From: Flavobacteriales bacterium
Lineage (GTDB): Bacteria; Bacteroidota; Bacteroidia; Flavobacteriales; BACL11
Direction of reading: 5' to 3'
Length of the DNA: 44,415 nucleotides
Assembly: GCA_002712715.1 (NCBI GenBank)
Contig: PAUF01000010.1
Coordinates: forward strand, 46,424-90,838
In this document: in pieces, positions 16,329 to 25,780 of the stretch
How the letters are laid out: each line of letters opens with the position of its first letter
Position numbering within the stretch: the stretch's first letter is position 1
Position numbers and translations under genes: made by a program
The notes under the pieces: model-generated
Database searches by the model: none
What the model saw: the letters and a program-made list of their open reading frames with translations, nothing else
Told to the model about the DNA's origin: nothing

Positions 16329-19300
16329 TTATCTCATTACATTAACCTCACCTTTATACACAAACAATTTATTCCTTAAGTCTGTAATAGAAACTGTATA
16401 ATAATATGTGCCATTGAGAACATCATTACCTTTGGAGGAACCATTCCATGGCAAATCTATATTGTCAGAGTAAAAAACAACTTCTCCCCACCTATTATAT
16501 ACATGCATTTCATAGGAAGAATATTCATTTATACTCACTGTAAAATAATCATTAATATTATCTTCATTTGGAGTGAATGAGTTAGGAATATAAACTATCA
16601 ATTCTGGTGAAACTTCTAAATCATAATTGAACTCATCACTGCACCCATTAATATCCTCAACATATAATGTAATACTATAAACATCAGGATAATTAAATTC
16701 AATCAGCAAGGAGTCATCACTTGAAATAAATTGATCATCTAAAAACCACTTAGATACAATAGAATTACTACTATTATTGACCAAAGAAACTTTTGGATCA
16801 AACATTGAGACATTTGAATTCGAAATTAAAAATTCCGCTTCTGGATTTACTTCAATTTGAATAATATCAAATTTAGAAATTGAACTTACACAAGAATTAG
16901 AAGTTTCTGCACTTAAAGACACAGAATATATACCTGGGTTATCATAAATATTACTAACTTGATCTCCTTCCTTTTCTAAGTCAGAACTAAAGTCCCAGTT
17001 ATAATCAATCTCTGCATAATTCTTACAAATTGCAGAAAAATCTACCTCTTCATTTAGACAAACTTTATCATCCCATAAGAAATCAATTATAGGTAAAGGA
17101 AAAATCTCTACTTGTTTCTCTATAGAAGCAAAACATGAATTTAAAGTAATAACAGACAAAGACACATTGTAAATTCCCGATTCCTTATATAAATGTGATG
17201 TATTTGGGAAATTAGTTACAACGCCATCTCCAAAGTCCCAAGTATAAGAAAAGACTTCCGAATTAGAAATTAAAGATCTATCCTGAAATCTAATAATATC
17301 TCCAATACATTGAAACTCATAAATAAAATCTAAATCAGGAACTGGATTTATTAAAACTGAATCTGTAAATTTACTTTTACAACCAAAATTTGATTCAACC
17401 TTTAGGTTTACTTCGAAGAAACCTTCTGATAGATAAATATGATAGGGACTGTCAATATCAGAGATAATTGTATTGTCCCCAAAGTCCCAATTCCAACTTG
17501 TAACATAACCATTTTCTAAATCAATTATTGGAGTAAAAACCATAGAATCACCAACACATACTTCATTTGCAGAAAATTTCACTTTAGGCAAATCATAAAT
17601 CAAAACTTCTTTAGTAATACTATTAGAACATCCATCATCAGAATAAGATACCAAGGTTGTATTAAAAAACCCTGATTCTGAGAACACATTGTTAGAGTTA
17701 AATTCGAAAGAAGAACTAAAATGATCTCCAAAGCTCCAAATATTTGCTACTACATTCGAAGATGACAGATTATTAAAATATGTCGTATCGCCAAAACAAG
17801 CTTCAGAATAAGAAAAATCTACATGAGGCAAATCATCAACAATTAATGTATCAACTAAATTAACCGAACAAAAATTCTCTAAATTAACAACTGCTATTTG
17901 AACTATAAAAGAACCCGCACTATCAAAAATGTAATGTACTATTGAATCACTAAAACTATTACCTGAAATGTTCCATTCATACAAAAAAGAACCACTAATT
18001 CCAGCATCAGCATATAAAACCATTGTATCATTATAACAATGATTTTCATATATCATACTTGGATTTGGGACATTTTGATGGACATGTACGTATACCGAAT
18101 CCCTAGAAAAACATTCGCCGTCTGTATTACTTACAAAAAACATGCTGGAAAAGGTAGGTCTAACATACACATTCTGAAGCGATGGATTAGAAATGAAAAT
18201 ACTTGTGTCCCAAAGAAAATTATTTCCATAACCATTTGCAGATAAAATAATCTCATCTCCAAGACAAACTGTATCATTAATACCTGCGTCTAAGTCGAGT
18301 AACTTTACTTTAATAGAATCATCATAATGTATTACAAATTGACAACCATAATCATTCTCAATGATTAATTTTGGGACAAAATAATCATCATATGAATATA
18401 TATGAAAAGGGTTACTATCAGTAGAAAAAATACCATCACCAAAATCCCAAAAATAAAAACTAGTGTTAAGCACGTTAGAATTAAAATACAAAGTATCATC
18501 AGCACATATTTGAGTCTCAGAAATAGTGAAATCACCAATTGGACCATTAATTTGAATCAAATCGTAATAAATCATGGTATCTCTACATCCATTCTGATCT
18601 TCAACAATTAATGAAACATCATAAATTCCTGAAGTAGAATATACATGAGATGGATTTTCCTGTGTTGAATAAATACCATCTCCAAAATCCCAATAAAATA
18701 TACTCAAATTACTGCTAGAATTATTCGTAAATGAAGAAATCAACGGAGGACATGAAGAGGTGAAATTAGAAGAAGTAAAATTAGCTGTAGGTTTTTTTAC
18801 TAATATTACTGAATTACTATCAACAGAAATACAATTCATAGAATCTTTAACAATTAACTTTACTGTATAAGAGCCTTCATTCGAATAAATATGGCTTGGG
18901 TTCTTTAATAACGAATAACTTCCATCACCAAATGACCATTCATAACTTAAATTATAACCAATAGAAGAATCAATAAAACTTACTAGTTGATCTGGACAAA
19001 TAATAACATCACTTATTTCAAAATTAATTTCAGGATATGAGAATTTGAAATCTACAGATTTCTCTAATGTATCCTTACAACCATCAGCAGAAACTGCATA
19101 AAGAATAATATTATATTGTCCTTCATCAAGATAAATATTATGAGGATTATTTTGATAAGAAAAATTATTATTTCCCAAATCCCAAAACAAATCAGCAGGC
19201 TCGGAACAAAGATCAGTAAAATTTACTATTAGTGAATCGCAACCTTCTGTATCAACTACTGCAAAATCAGCTTCAATATCTGACACCCTAAACATATTAC

Positions 19301-21644
19301 TAATTACAAGAGTATCTTTGCATCCATTAAAATCAGTCATCATTAATGTGACATCATATGTTCCAGGCAAAGAGTACAAATGATCTTGACGATTAAATCC
19401 AATATATCCATCTCCCCAATCTACTTTATAGTTTCGACAATCTTGTGATAAATTATCTATATAGGATCTTTTGGATCCAACACAAATTACTGAATCTTTT
19501 TCAGAATTATTTGCATTAATAAGATATGTAAAATTAGCCTCGGGCACTGAAACAATTAATTCATATTCATATTCATGAATACAAGCGGTAAGATTATTCT
19601 TAACTCGTAATAAAACATCATAGGTCCCGCGATTCAAATAAGTATGTACGGGATTAATGTCATTTGATGTAGAACCATCACCAAAATTCCATAAAACTGA
19701 GTCAGCTCCTAAGGAAAAATTTTGAAATTCAAAAGTATAAGGATCTAAACAATTTGTCTCAGTTTCAAAATAAGCACTAGGTTCAATAACTTGTATAAGT
19801 TGATTTTTAACTAAAGTATCAATACAAGAACCAATTCCACTAATCAATGATACTGTATATAATCCTACTTCATTATATTCATGATATGTATCTTGATTAT
19901 TGTCACTATTTCCATCACCAAAATTCCATTCCCAAAAAGTTAAACTATCGATTGAAACTGTCGCATCATCAAAACTAATTACTTCACCAGCACACACTAA
20001 TGTATCGCTAGCAATAAAATCTACATTTGAAATATCAATAACTCTTATTAATGAAGGATAGTCAATCTGTCTAATACATCCAATAGAATTTTCAACTCTT
20101 AAAGAAATATTATAAATTGAAGGAAGTACATACTGATGATTAGGACTATGTATAGATGAATAATTACCATCTCCAAAAGACCATGAATAAGATACCATTG
20201 GAAATAAAGAATTACTATTATCTGAAAATTGAACAGATTGATTTATACATACAATTGAATCTGAAAAATGAAAATCTACTACTAAATCATCAACTATAAC
20301 ATAATCTACATATGTTGAATCATTTGTACAACCATTAGAATCTACTAACAATAAAGAAACGTCATATTTACCATACTCTGCAAATTCAATTGCGGGGTTA
20401 AATAATGCAGAAGTATCACCATTACTAAATATCCACATCAATGATTGAACATTTGGAGTAGAATTATAGAAATTTACTTCGAAAGGCACAATACAACTAG
20501 AGGAGGAGTCAGTGTCAAAATCTACAAAGGGATCCGGAAAAATATGTATATAATCAATATATTCTATACTGGAAAGACATTCTCCATTAATAGATGTTGT
20601 TAAGGAAACAGAATATGTTCCAGAATTAACATAATTATGAGAAGGGTTTTTCAAATTTGAAAAAGTCCCATCTCCAAAATCCCAGTTCCAACTATCAATG
20701 ACAGAATGTGTCAAATCAATAAAATTCAACTCTACATTCTTACAATTTGAATCAGCGTCTACAGAAAACTCTGTAAGCACATTCGCTCCGACTTCAATAT
20801 AGTTACTTACTTCAAAAGAATCTAAACAAATACCATTATTGGCAATTAAAACGACATCAAAAACACCAGCAGTATACAAATGAACAGGTTCGTTATCAAA
20901 AGAAAAGTTCCCATCTCCAAAAATCCAAGTAAAATCATTAGCGTTTGAAGAATTATTAATAAAATTAATTGACTGTACTGAATCACAAGAAATTTTAATA
21001 TCCGAAGAAAAATCAGCTGCAGGTATTTGTTTTACTTCTATTAAATTGGTCGCTACCAAAATATTCTCACAACCATTATCATCCCTTACTAATAAAGAAA
21101 CATTATAGATGCCATCATTTGGATAATAATATATTGGGTTCTGCAAATTACTACTTCCACCATCACCAAAATCCCAAATCCAATCAACAATATTAGCAAA
21201 ACTATTAGATTGGTCTGTAAATACAACTTTATCATATTGACAAATTATATTTATACTCTCCGAGAAATCAGAGTTAGGCAAATCATGAATAATAATATAA
21301 TCTGTAATTATATAACTGTCACTATGGTTATTATCGCTTACTGTCAACTTCACAGTAAATATACCTGGATTGGTATACATTATTATTGGATTTGGAAGAT
21401 TAGAAGTCATTCCATTCCCAAAATCCCAATTCCATGTATCTGGATTACCTGTAGAAAGATCTTCAAATTCAACAATTAAAGATCCACATCCTACATTTGA
21501 ATTCAAAGCAGTAAAGTTAGCCGTAACTTGTGAGGTTGCACTGAAAACAGATAACATGGAAAAGAGAATTAGGTTAATAAGAAAATTACCAGGTAAAATA
21601 AAAAGAAATTCTTTCCTTAGAAACTTGTAATAATTAATTAACAT
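16329..21644 (-). CDS. giant T9SS type B surface protein with about 19 PKD domains
   Basis: 1771 residues. The N-terminus has a long signal peptide (hydrophobic core about 17-36, likely cleavage after ATSQ near 39). About 19 PKD-like domains of 80-90 residues follow, each with a WDFGDG-like core (WNWDFGNG, WIWDFGDG, FTWIFGDG, YSWSFGDG and others). Near residue ~1160 one Ig-like module (NDTVCLGDEIILSANGYG) of the sort repeated in the 1378-aa protein interrupts the array. The last PKD units are degenerate. The C-terminus is a type B sorting domain (VYIPNSFTPNEDNINDYF to the end) carrying YNRWGEVVF. PKD arrays are extended beta rods used as spacers or for binding sugars or proteins, so this is probably a stalk-like T9SS surface protein. 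No catalytic domain is visible. A strong promoter is not evident in the 100 nt to mtaB. Confidence 0.9.
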   Translation of the reverse strand: MLINYYKFLRKEFLFILPGNFLINLILFSMLSVFSATSQVTANFTALNSNVGCGSLIVEFEDLSTGNPDTWNWDFGNGMTSNLPNPIIMYTNPGIFTVKLTVSDNNHSDSYIITDYIIIHDLPNSDFSESINIICQYDKVVFTDQSNSFANIVDWIWDFGDGGSSNLQNPIYYYPNDGIYNVSLLVRDDNGCENILVATNLIEVKQIPAADFSSDIKISCDSVQSINFINNSSNANDFTWIFGDGNFSFDNEPVHLYTAGVFDVVLIANNGICLDSFEVSNYIEVGANVLTEFSVDADSNCKNVELNFIDLTHSVIDSWNWDFGDGTFSNLKNPSHNYVNSGTYSVSLTTSINGECLSSIEYIDYIHIFPDPFVDFDTDSSSSCIVPFEVNFYNSTPNVQSLMWIFSNGDTSALFNPAIEFAEYGKYDVSLLLVDSNGCTNDSTYVDYVIVDDLVVDFHFSDSIVCINQSVQFSDNSNSLFPMVSYSWSFGDGNYSSIHSPNHQYVLPSIYNISLRVENSIGCIRQIDYPSLIRVIDISNVDFIASDTLVCAGEVISFDDATVSIDSLTFWEWNFGDGNSDNNQDTYHEYNEVGLYTVSLISGIGSCIDTLVKNQLIQVIEPSAYFETETNCLDPYTFEFQNFSLGADSVLWNFGDGSTSNDINPVHTYLNRGTYDVLLRVKNNLTACIHEYEYELIVSVPEANFTYLINANNSEKDSVICVGSKRSYIDNLSQDCRNYKVDWGDGYIGFNRQDHLYSLPGTYDVTLMMTDFNGCKDTLVISNMFRVSDIEADFAVVDTEGCDSLIVNFTDLCSEPADLFWDLGNNNFSYQNNPHNIYLDEGQYNIILYAVSADGCKDTLEKSVDFKFSYPEINFEISDVIICPDQLVSFIDSSIGYNLSYEWSFGDGSYSLLKNPSHIYSNEGSYTVKLIVKDSMNCISVDSNSVILVKKPTANFTSSNFTSSCPPLISSFTNNSSSNLSIFYWDFGDGIYSTQENPSHVYSTSGIYDVSLIVEDQNGCRDTMIYYDLIQINGPIGDFTISETQICADDTLYFNSNVLNTSFYFWDFGDGIFSTDSNPFHIYSYDDYFVPKLIIENDYGCQFVIHYDDSIKVKLLDLDAGINDTVCLGDEIILSANGYGNNFLWDTSIFISNPSLQNVYVRPTFSSMFFVSNTDGECFSRDSVYVHVHQNVPNPSMIYENHCYNDTMVLYADAGISGSFLYEWNISGNSFSDSIVHYIFDSAGSFIVQIAVVNLENFCSVNLVDTLIVDDLPHVDFSYSEACFGDTTYFNNLSSSNVVANIWSFGDHFSSSFEFNSNNVFSESGFFNTTLVSYSDDGCSNSITKEVLIYDLPKVKFSANEVCVGDSMVFTPIIDLENGYVTSWNWDFGDNTIISDIDSPYHIYLSEGFFEVNLKVESNFGCKSKFTDSVLINPVPDLDFIYEFQCIGDIIRFQDRSLISNSEVFSYTWDFGDGVVTNFPNTSHLYKESGIYNVSLSVITLNSCFASIEKQVEIFPLPIIDFLWDDKVCLNEEVDFSAICKNYAEIDYNWDFSSDLEKEGDQVSNIYDNPGIYSVSLSAETSNSCVSSISKFDIIQIEVNPEAEFLISNSNVSMFDPKVSLVNNSSNSIVSKWFLDDQFISSDDSLLIEFNYPDVYSITLYVEDINGCSDEFNYDLEVSPELIVYIPNSFTPNEDNINDYFTVSINEYSSYEMHVYNRWGEVVFYSDNIDLPWNGSSKGNDVLNGTYYYTVSITDLRNKLFVYKGEVNVMR

Positions 21645-21732
21645 AAATAAAATTTAAAATGAAACGGCTTATTATTTAAAACGTTAATAAAATAAAATTG
21701 GTTACAAAGCTTTAGATATTTTAATCTTTTGC

Positions 21733-21740
21733 TACTTTTG
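21733..21740 (+). promoter_or_regulatory. TAnnTTTG promoter box 4 nt before the mtaB start codon
   Basis: TACTTTTG ends 4 nt before ATG 21745. Transcription starting at the usual distance would begin at or next to the start codon, giving a leaderless or nearly leaderless mRNA. No clear -33 element at the right spacing. Confidence 0.5.
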
Positions 21741-21744
21741 CAAT

Positions 21745-23031
21745 ATGAATAATCTTAACACAGTAGCATTCTACACATTAGGTTGTAAACTTAATTTTGC
21801 TGAAACATCAACAATTTCTAGAAATTTAGAAAAAGAGGGACTCAAGAAAGTAGGCTTTGATTCTAAAGCTGATTTATATATCATCAACACTTGTTCGGTG
21901 ACAGAAAATGCTAATAAAGAATGTTCAAGAATAATTAAGAAAGCAAAAAAAAACAGTCCAAATTCATTTGTAATTATCACAGGTTGTTATGCACAATTAA
22001 AACCAAAAATAATCTCTGAAATACCAGATGTAGATTTAGTAATTGGTGCTAATGAAAAATTTAATATCTCGAAAATAATTTCTCAAAAAAACACAACCAA
22101 AATTCATGGATGTGAGATAAATAATTTAAAATATAACTCATCATTTTCATTAAATGACAGAACAAGATCATTCTTAAAAGTTCAAGACGGATGTGACTTT
22201 CCATGCACTTATTGCACCATCCCTCTTGCTAGGGGAAAAAGCAGATCTGATACAATAAAAAACATTATTAAAAAAGTTTACTCAATAGCTAAAAACGATA
22301 TCAAAGAAATTGTTCTTACTGGAGTTAATATTGGAGATTTTAAAGACCCTGAAACAAATGAAGATTTTTATGACTTAATATGCAAACTAGATAAAATAAA
22401 ACAGATATCTAGGTTCAGAATCTCTTCAATAGAGCCCAACCTGATTTCTGACAAAATAATTGAATTTGTTAAAAATTCTAAACGTTTTGTACCTCACTTC
22501 CATATTCCTTTACAGTCGGGTTCAAATGATATACTTAAAAGCATGAAAAGACGATATAATGCTAAACTTTATCAAGAAAAAATCATAAAAATCAATAAAA
22601 AAATACCAGATGTTTGCATTGGAGCTGACGTTATAGTTGGGTTTCCTGGGGAAAGCAATAAACACTTTGAAGATACTCTGAATTTTATTAAAAATCTACC
22701 AATAAATTACCTTCATGTATTCCCTTACTCTGAAAGAGAAAATACAATTGCGTTTAGCATGAAAAATCAAGTTCAAATACAAGAAAGGAAAGAAAGAAGT
22801 AAAAAACTGAGAATTCTATCGAATAAGCTTAATAGAATTTTCTACTCTAAATACTTAGGAAGTACTCAAAAAGTTTTATTTGAAGAAAGTAAATCAGGCA
22901 ACTTAGTAGGATTCACAAAAAACTATATTAAAGTTGAAGTCCCTTTCAATAAAGGTATAAAAAATCAAGAAGTAGATGTCAAATTATTATCTATTAATGA
23001 ACAACAAAGAGTTATATCAAAAATTTTATAA
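21745..23031 (+). CDS. mtaB: tRNA t6A37 methylthiotransferase MtaB
   Basis: 428 residues. It converts N6-threonylcarbamoyladenosine at tRNA position 37 to its 2-methylthio form using S-adenosylmethionine and two iron-sulfur clusters. The N-terminal MTTase domain has Cys14 (LGCKLNFAE), Cys50 (NTCSVTENA) and Cys81 (GCYAQ). The radical-SAM motif CDFPCTYC is at 150-157, followed by TIPLARGKSRS, which is typical of MtaB and distinguishes it from MiaB and RimO. The C-terminal ~60 residues fit a TRAM-like RNA-binding domain. The lgt gene follows after 2 nt. Start as in the track; a promoter box is immediately upstream. Confidence 0.94.
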   Translation: MNNLNTVAFYTLGCKLNFAETSTISRNLEKEGLKKVGFDSKADLYIINTCSVTENANKECSRIIKKAKKNSPNSFVIITGCYAQLKPKIISEIPDVDLVIGANEKFNISKIISQKNTTKIHGCEINNLKYNSSFSLNDRTRSFLKVQDGCDFPCTYCTIPLARGKSRSDTIKNIIKKVYSIAKNDIKEIVLTGVNIGDFKDPETNEDFYDLICKLDKIKQISRFRISSIEPNLISDKIIEFVKNSKRFVPHFHIPLQSGSNDILKSMKRRYNAKLYQEKIIKINKKIPDVCIGADVIVGFPGESNKHFEDTLNFIKNLPINYLHVFPYSERENTIAFSMKNQVQIQERKERSKKLRILSNKLNRIFYSKYLGSTQKVLFEESKSGNLVGFTKNYIKVEVPFNKGIKNQEVDVKLLSINEQQRVISKIL

Positions 23032-23033
23032 AA

Positions 23034-24269
23034 ATGTACCCACAATTACACCACTTATTATTTGAGTTATTTGGATTAGAATTAAAACTACCAATTCAAA
23101 CATTTGGATTAATGGTAGCTACAGCTTTTCTGTTTGGCGCCTATATATTGAGGAAAGAACTAAAAAGAAAGTTTGATGAAGGATTGCTAAAATCTCAATT
23201 AAAAAAACAAAAAATTGGCGGAAGCTTATCTAAAATTGAAATATTCAAATCTTTATTCTTTGGATTTATATTAGGATTCAAATTACTGGGAGCAATACTA
23301 GAATACGATTACTTTATCAATAATACACAAAAATTCTTACTATCAGGTGAAGGGAATTTATTAGGAGGATTTATCGCTGCCGGAATTTCAATTTATTTAA
23401 AATGGAGATCTAACAAAAAAAACCGGCTCGAAAATCCAGTTTGGAAAAATGTTGAAGTTCTTCCACAAGATAATACTGGAAATATAACAATGGTCGCTGC
23501 AATTTCTGGTATAATTGGCGCTAAAATATTTGCTATTTTTGAATCTTTAGCAGCTCTAAGTCCAGAAAAGATTGCAAGATGGGAACTCAACAGACAAATT
23601 GAAATATCTAATCCTGATTATATATTTAATTACTCTGATTATATTTTTGAACAATTAATAGCTCTACATGGACTAACATTTTTAGGGGGGTTAATAATTG
23701 GATCTATTGCGGTTATTTTTTATGCAAAGAGAAACAATCTAAAAATTCTTCCAATAATTGATTGCTTTGCTCCAGTTATGATTTTAAGTTATGGTATTGG
23801 AAGAATTGGCTGTCAATTATCCGGAGATGGTGACTGGGGAATTGCTAATGACATATCTAGTAAACCTGAATTTCTTAGTTTCATGCCTGATTGGTTATGG
23901 TCATATTCTTATCCTCATAACATATCTCAAGCGGGAGATAAGATGATCGGTTGTGATCCATTTTGGGATCCATATATCTATGAATTAAATCCTGGAGTAT
24001 TTCCTACACCTGTATACGAAACATGCCTCTCATTTATTATATTTTTTATATTATGGAAATTACGAACCAAAATTAAAATACCTGGTATACTTTTTTGTAT
24101 ATATTTAATGTTTAGTAGTATTGAAAGATATTTCATTGAAAATATTAGAGTTACTGAAGAATTAATCATCGGATTAACTCAAGCGCAATTTATCTCAATA
24201 ATTTTATTATTTACTGGCATAATAGGTATTTTTTATCTAAGGAAAAACTATTCTAAATCCCAATTATGA
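23034..24269 (+). CDS. lgt: prolipoprotein diacylglyceryl transferase (Bacteroidota-type Lgt)
   Basis: 411 residues, longer than E. coli Lgt (291). An inner-membrane enzyme that moves diacylglyceryl from phosphatidylglycerol to the lipobox Cys of prolipoproteins, the first step for lipoproteins such as those in this window. Visible landmarks: PIQTFGLMVATAFLFG near the N-terminus, HGLTFLGGLIIG (about 215-226, the conserved His and Gly region), GRIGCQLSGDGDWG (about 257-270, the Lgt signature) and SSIERYFIENIR (about 361-372, the C-terminal Arg/Glu motif). The extra length is loops between helices (about 40-75 and 120-155). Compared with the enterobacterial signature GRxGNFxNGE, the Asn positions differ (Gln here). 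It follows mtaB after 2 nt and overlaps the convergent symporter gene by 22 bp. Confidence 0.88.
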   Translation: MYPQLHHLLFELFGLELKLPIQTFGLMVATAFLFGAYILRKELKRKFDEGLLKSQLKKQKIGGSLSKIEIFKSLFFGFILGFKLLGAILEYDYFINNTQKFLLSGEGNLLGGFIAAGISIYLKWRSNKKNRLENPVWKNVEVLPQDNTGNITMVAAISGIIGAKIFAIFESLAALSPEKIARWELNRQIEISNPDYIFNYSDYIFEQLIALHGLTFLGGLIIGSIAVIFYAKRNNLKILPIIDCFAPVMILSYGIGRIGCQLSGDGDWGIANDISSKPEFLSFMPDWLWSYSYPHNISQAGDKMIGCDPFWDPYIYELNPGVFPTPVYETCLSFIIFFILWKLRTKIKIPGILFCIYLMFSSIERYFIENIRVTEELIIGLTQAQFISIILLFTGIIGIFYLRKNYSKSQL

Positions 24270-25723
24270 CTCTTTCTTAGAATATATAATCCAATAAAAG
24301 TAATAAATCCATTTAGGATTAAAAGTTCAAAACCAAAATCTATATAAAGATTAAGAACAAAACATAATATAGGGGAAATGATTGCAACAATTGGAACATA
24401 CTTATCCATGATCTCCCATTTGGTAAACATTCCAAAAAAATACATTCCTAAAAGAGGGCCATATGTATATCCTGCAACAGTAAATAAAGATTTAATTACA
24501 CTATCATTATTTATTAAATTAAATAAAATAATCACACAAAAAAGTACAACAGACATCAATAAATGAACCCTCTTTCTAATACCAATTTGTTTGTCAGGCT
24601 TCTCATTTTCAAATTCAATAATATCTACGCAAAAAGAAGTAGTTAGGGAAGTTAACGCAGAATCTGCACTTGAGTAAGCTGCGGCTATAATACCAATCAA
24701 AAATAATATACCAACAAACTCTGGAAGATATTGATGGAAATTAGGATCTTGTATAATAAACTCTCCTTTATTCAGAGCTATGTTAGGGAAAATCATATCA
24801 GCATTTTCCGGAACTAATAATCCTAATTTGTTAGAGTAAATTAAAAGTAATGCTCCTAGAGAAAGAAAAACTAAATCTACGAAAATTAATATTGCACTAA
24901 AAGTAAACATATTTTTCTGAGCGTCCTTAAGATTTCTACAACTAAGATTCTTCTGCATTTGATCCTGATCAAGTCCAGTCATAACTATTGCCATAAATAC
25001 CCCAGAAAAAAACTGTTTGAAAAAGTATTTTTTGTCTGACCACTCATCAAAAAAGAAAACTTTAGAATAATCTGAATTCTTAATTTCTGAGAATACATCA
25101 CTCACTCCTAATCCCATATTTTCCATTAAATAATATGAAATAATAATTACCGTAGATAACATAACTGTTGTTTGTAATGCATCAGTCCATATAATAGTTT
25201 TTATCCCACTTCTATATGTATAAACCCATATCAATGATATAGTAATTAATACAGTTAAATAAAATGGAATATTTAATTCATCAAAAACTGCAAATTGCAA
25301 GACAGATGCTATTAAATATAGTCTAAAAGAAGCTCCTATAGTCCTAGAAAGTAAAAAAAAGGATGATCCAGTTTTATAACTATATACTCCAAATCTTTCC
25401 TTTAAGTAAGTATATATTGATGTCAACTCAAGTTTATAATACAATGGCAGTAAAATTCTAGAGATAATAGCATATCCTACAAAAAAACCAAAAACCATTT
25501 GCATATAAGAAAATTGACTTTCACCTACCCAACCAGGTACAGAAATAAAAGTAATTCCTGACAAAGTAGTACCAATCATACCATACGCAATAACAAACCA
25601 TGGAGATTTTCTATTGCCTAAAAAGAAACTGGAATTACTATCATTCTTACCAGTAAAATAAGAAATGATAAATAATAACGCAAAATAGCAAACAATTACC
25701 GTTAAAATTAAAGAAGTTGACAT
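24248..25723 (-). CDS. sodium:solute symporter (SSS/SLC5 family)
   Basis: 491 residues, about 13 predicted transmembrane segments through the whole length. The N-terminal region (YFTGKNDSNSSFFLGNRKSPWFVIAYGMIGTTLSGITFISVPGWVG) matches the SSS family, where helix 1 and the Ser/Thr-rich TM2 region bind sodium. AAAYSSADSALTSLTTSF (about 360) is the typical TM8-like Na+-site helix. The family imports proline, sugars, amino acids or anions with sodium; the substrate cannot be predicted. The gene is divergent from recR, and its 3' end overlaps lgt. Confidence 0.9.
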   Translation of the reverse strand: MSTSLILTVIVCYFALLFIISYFTGKNDSNSSFFLGNRKSPWFVIAYGMIGTTLSGITFISVPGWVGESQFSYMQMVFGFFVGYAIISRILLPLYYKLELTSIYTYLKERFGVYSYKTGSSFFLLSRTIGASFRLYLIASVLQFAVFDELNIPFYLTVLITISLIWVYTYRSGIKTIIWTDALQTTVMLSTVIIISYYLMENMGLGVSDVFSEIKNSDYSKVFFFDEWSDKKYFFKQFFSGVFMAIVMTGLDQDQMQKNLSCRNLKDAQKNMFTFSAILIFVDLVFLSLGALLLIYSNKLGLLVPENADMIFPNIALNKGEFIIQDPNFHQYLPEFVGILFLIGIIAAAYSSADSALTSLTTSFCVDIIEFENEKPDKQIGIRKRVHLLMSVVLFCVIILFNLINNDSVIKSLFTVAGYTYGPLLGMYFFGMFTKWEIMDKYVPIVAIISPILCFVLNLYIDFGFELLILNGFITFIGLYILRKSHNWDLE

Positions 25724-25739
25724 TTTAAATTTGTTTGTA

Positions 25740-25747
25740 CAAATTTA
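25740..25747 (-). promoter_or_regulatory. TAnnTTTG promoter box of the symporter gene
   Basis: TAAATTTG on the minus strand, 16 nt before the ATG at 25723, inside the 57-nt divergent gap shared with recR. Confidence 0.5.
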
Positions 25748-25768
25748 TGATAAAAAAAATTTAATAAT

Positions 25769-25776
25769 TAATTTTG
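25769..25776 (+). promoter_or_regulatory. TAnnTTTG promoter box 4 nt before the recR start codon
   Basis: TAATTTTG ends 4 nt before ATG 25781, the same geometry as mtaB, so a leaderless or nearly leaderless transcript is possible. AT-rich context makes chance matches likely, hence moderate confidence. Confidence 0.45.
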
Positions 25777-25780
25777 TTAA

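Noticed and set aside
5356-21644. recent DNA-level tandem expansion or CRISPR-like repeat in the giant genes
   Set aside because: The repeats are conserved only as protein motifs; no exact DNA repeat units or spacers are visible.
16329-21644. hidden enzyme domain in the 1771-aa protein
   Set aside because: I looked for protease, glycosidase or lectin motifs between the PKD units and found only PKD-like and one Ig-like module.
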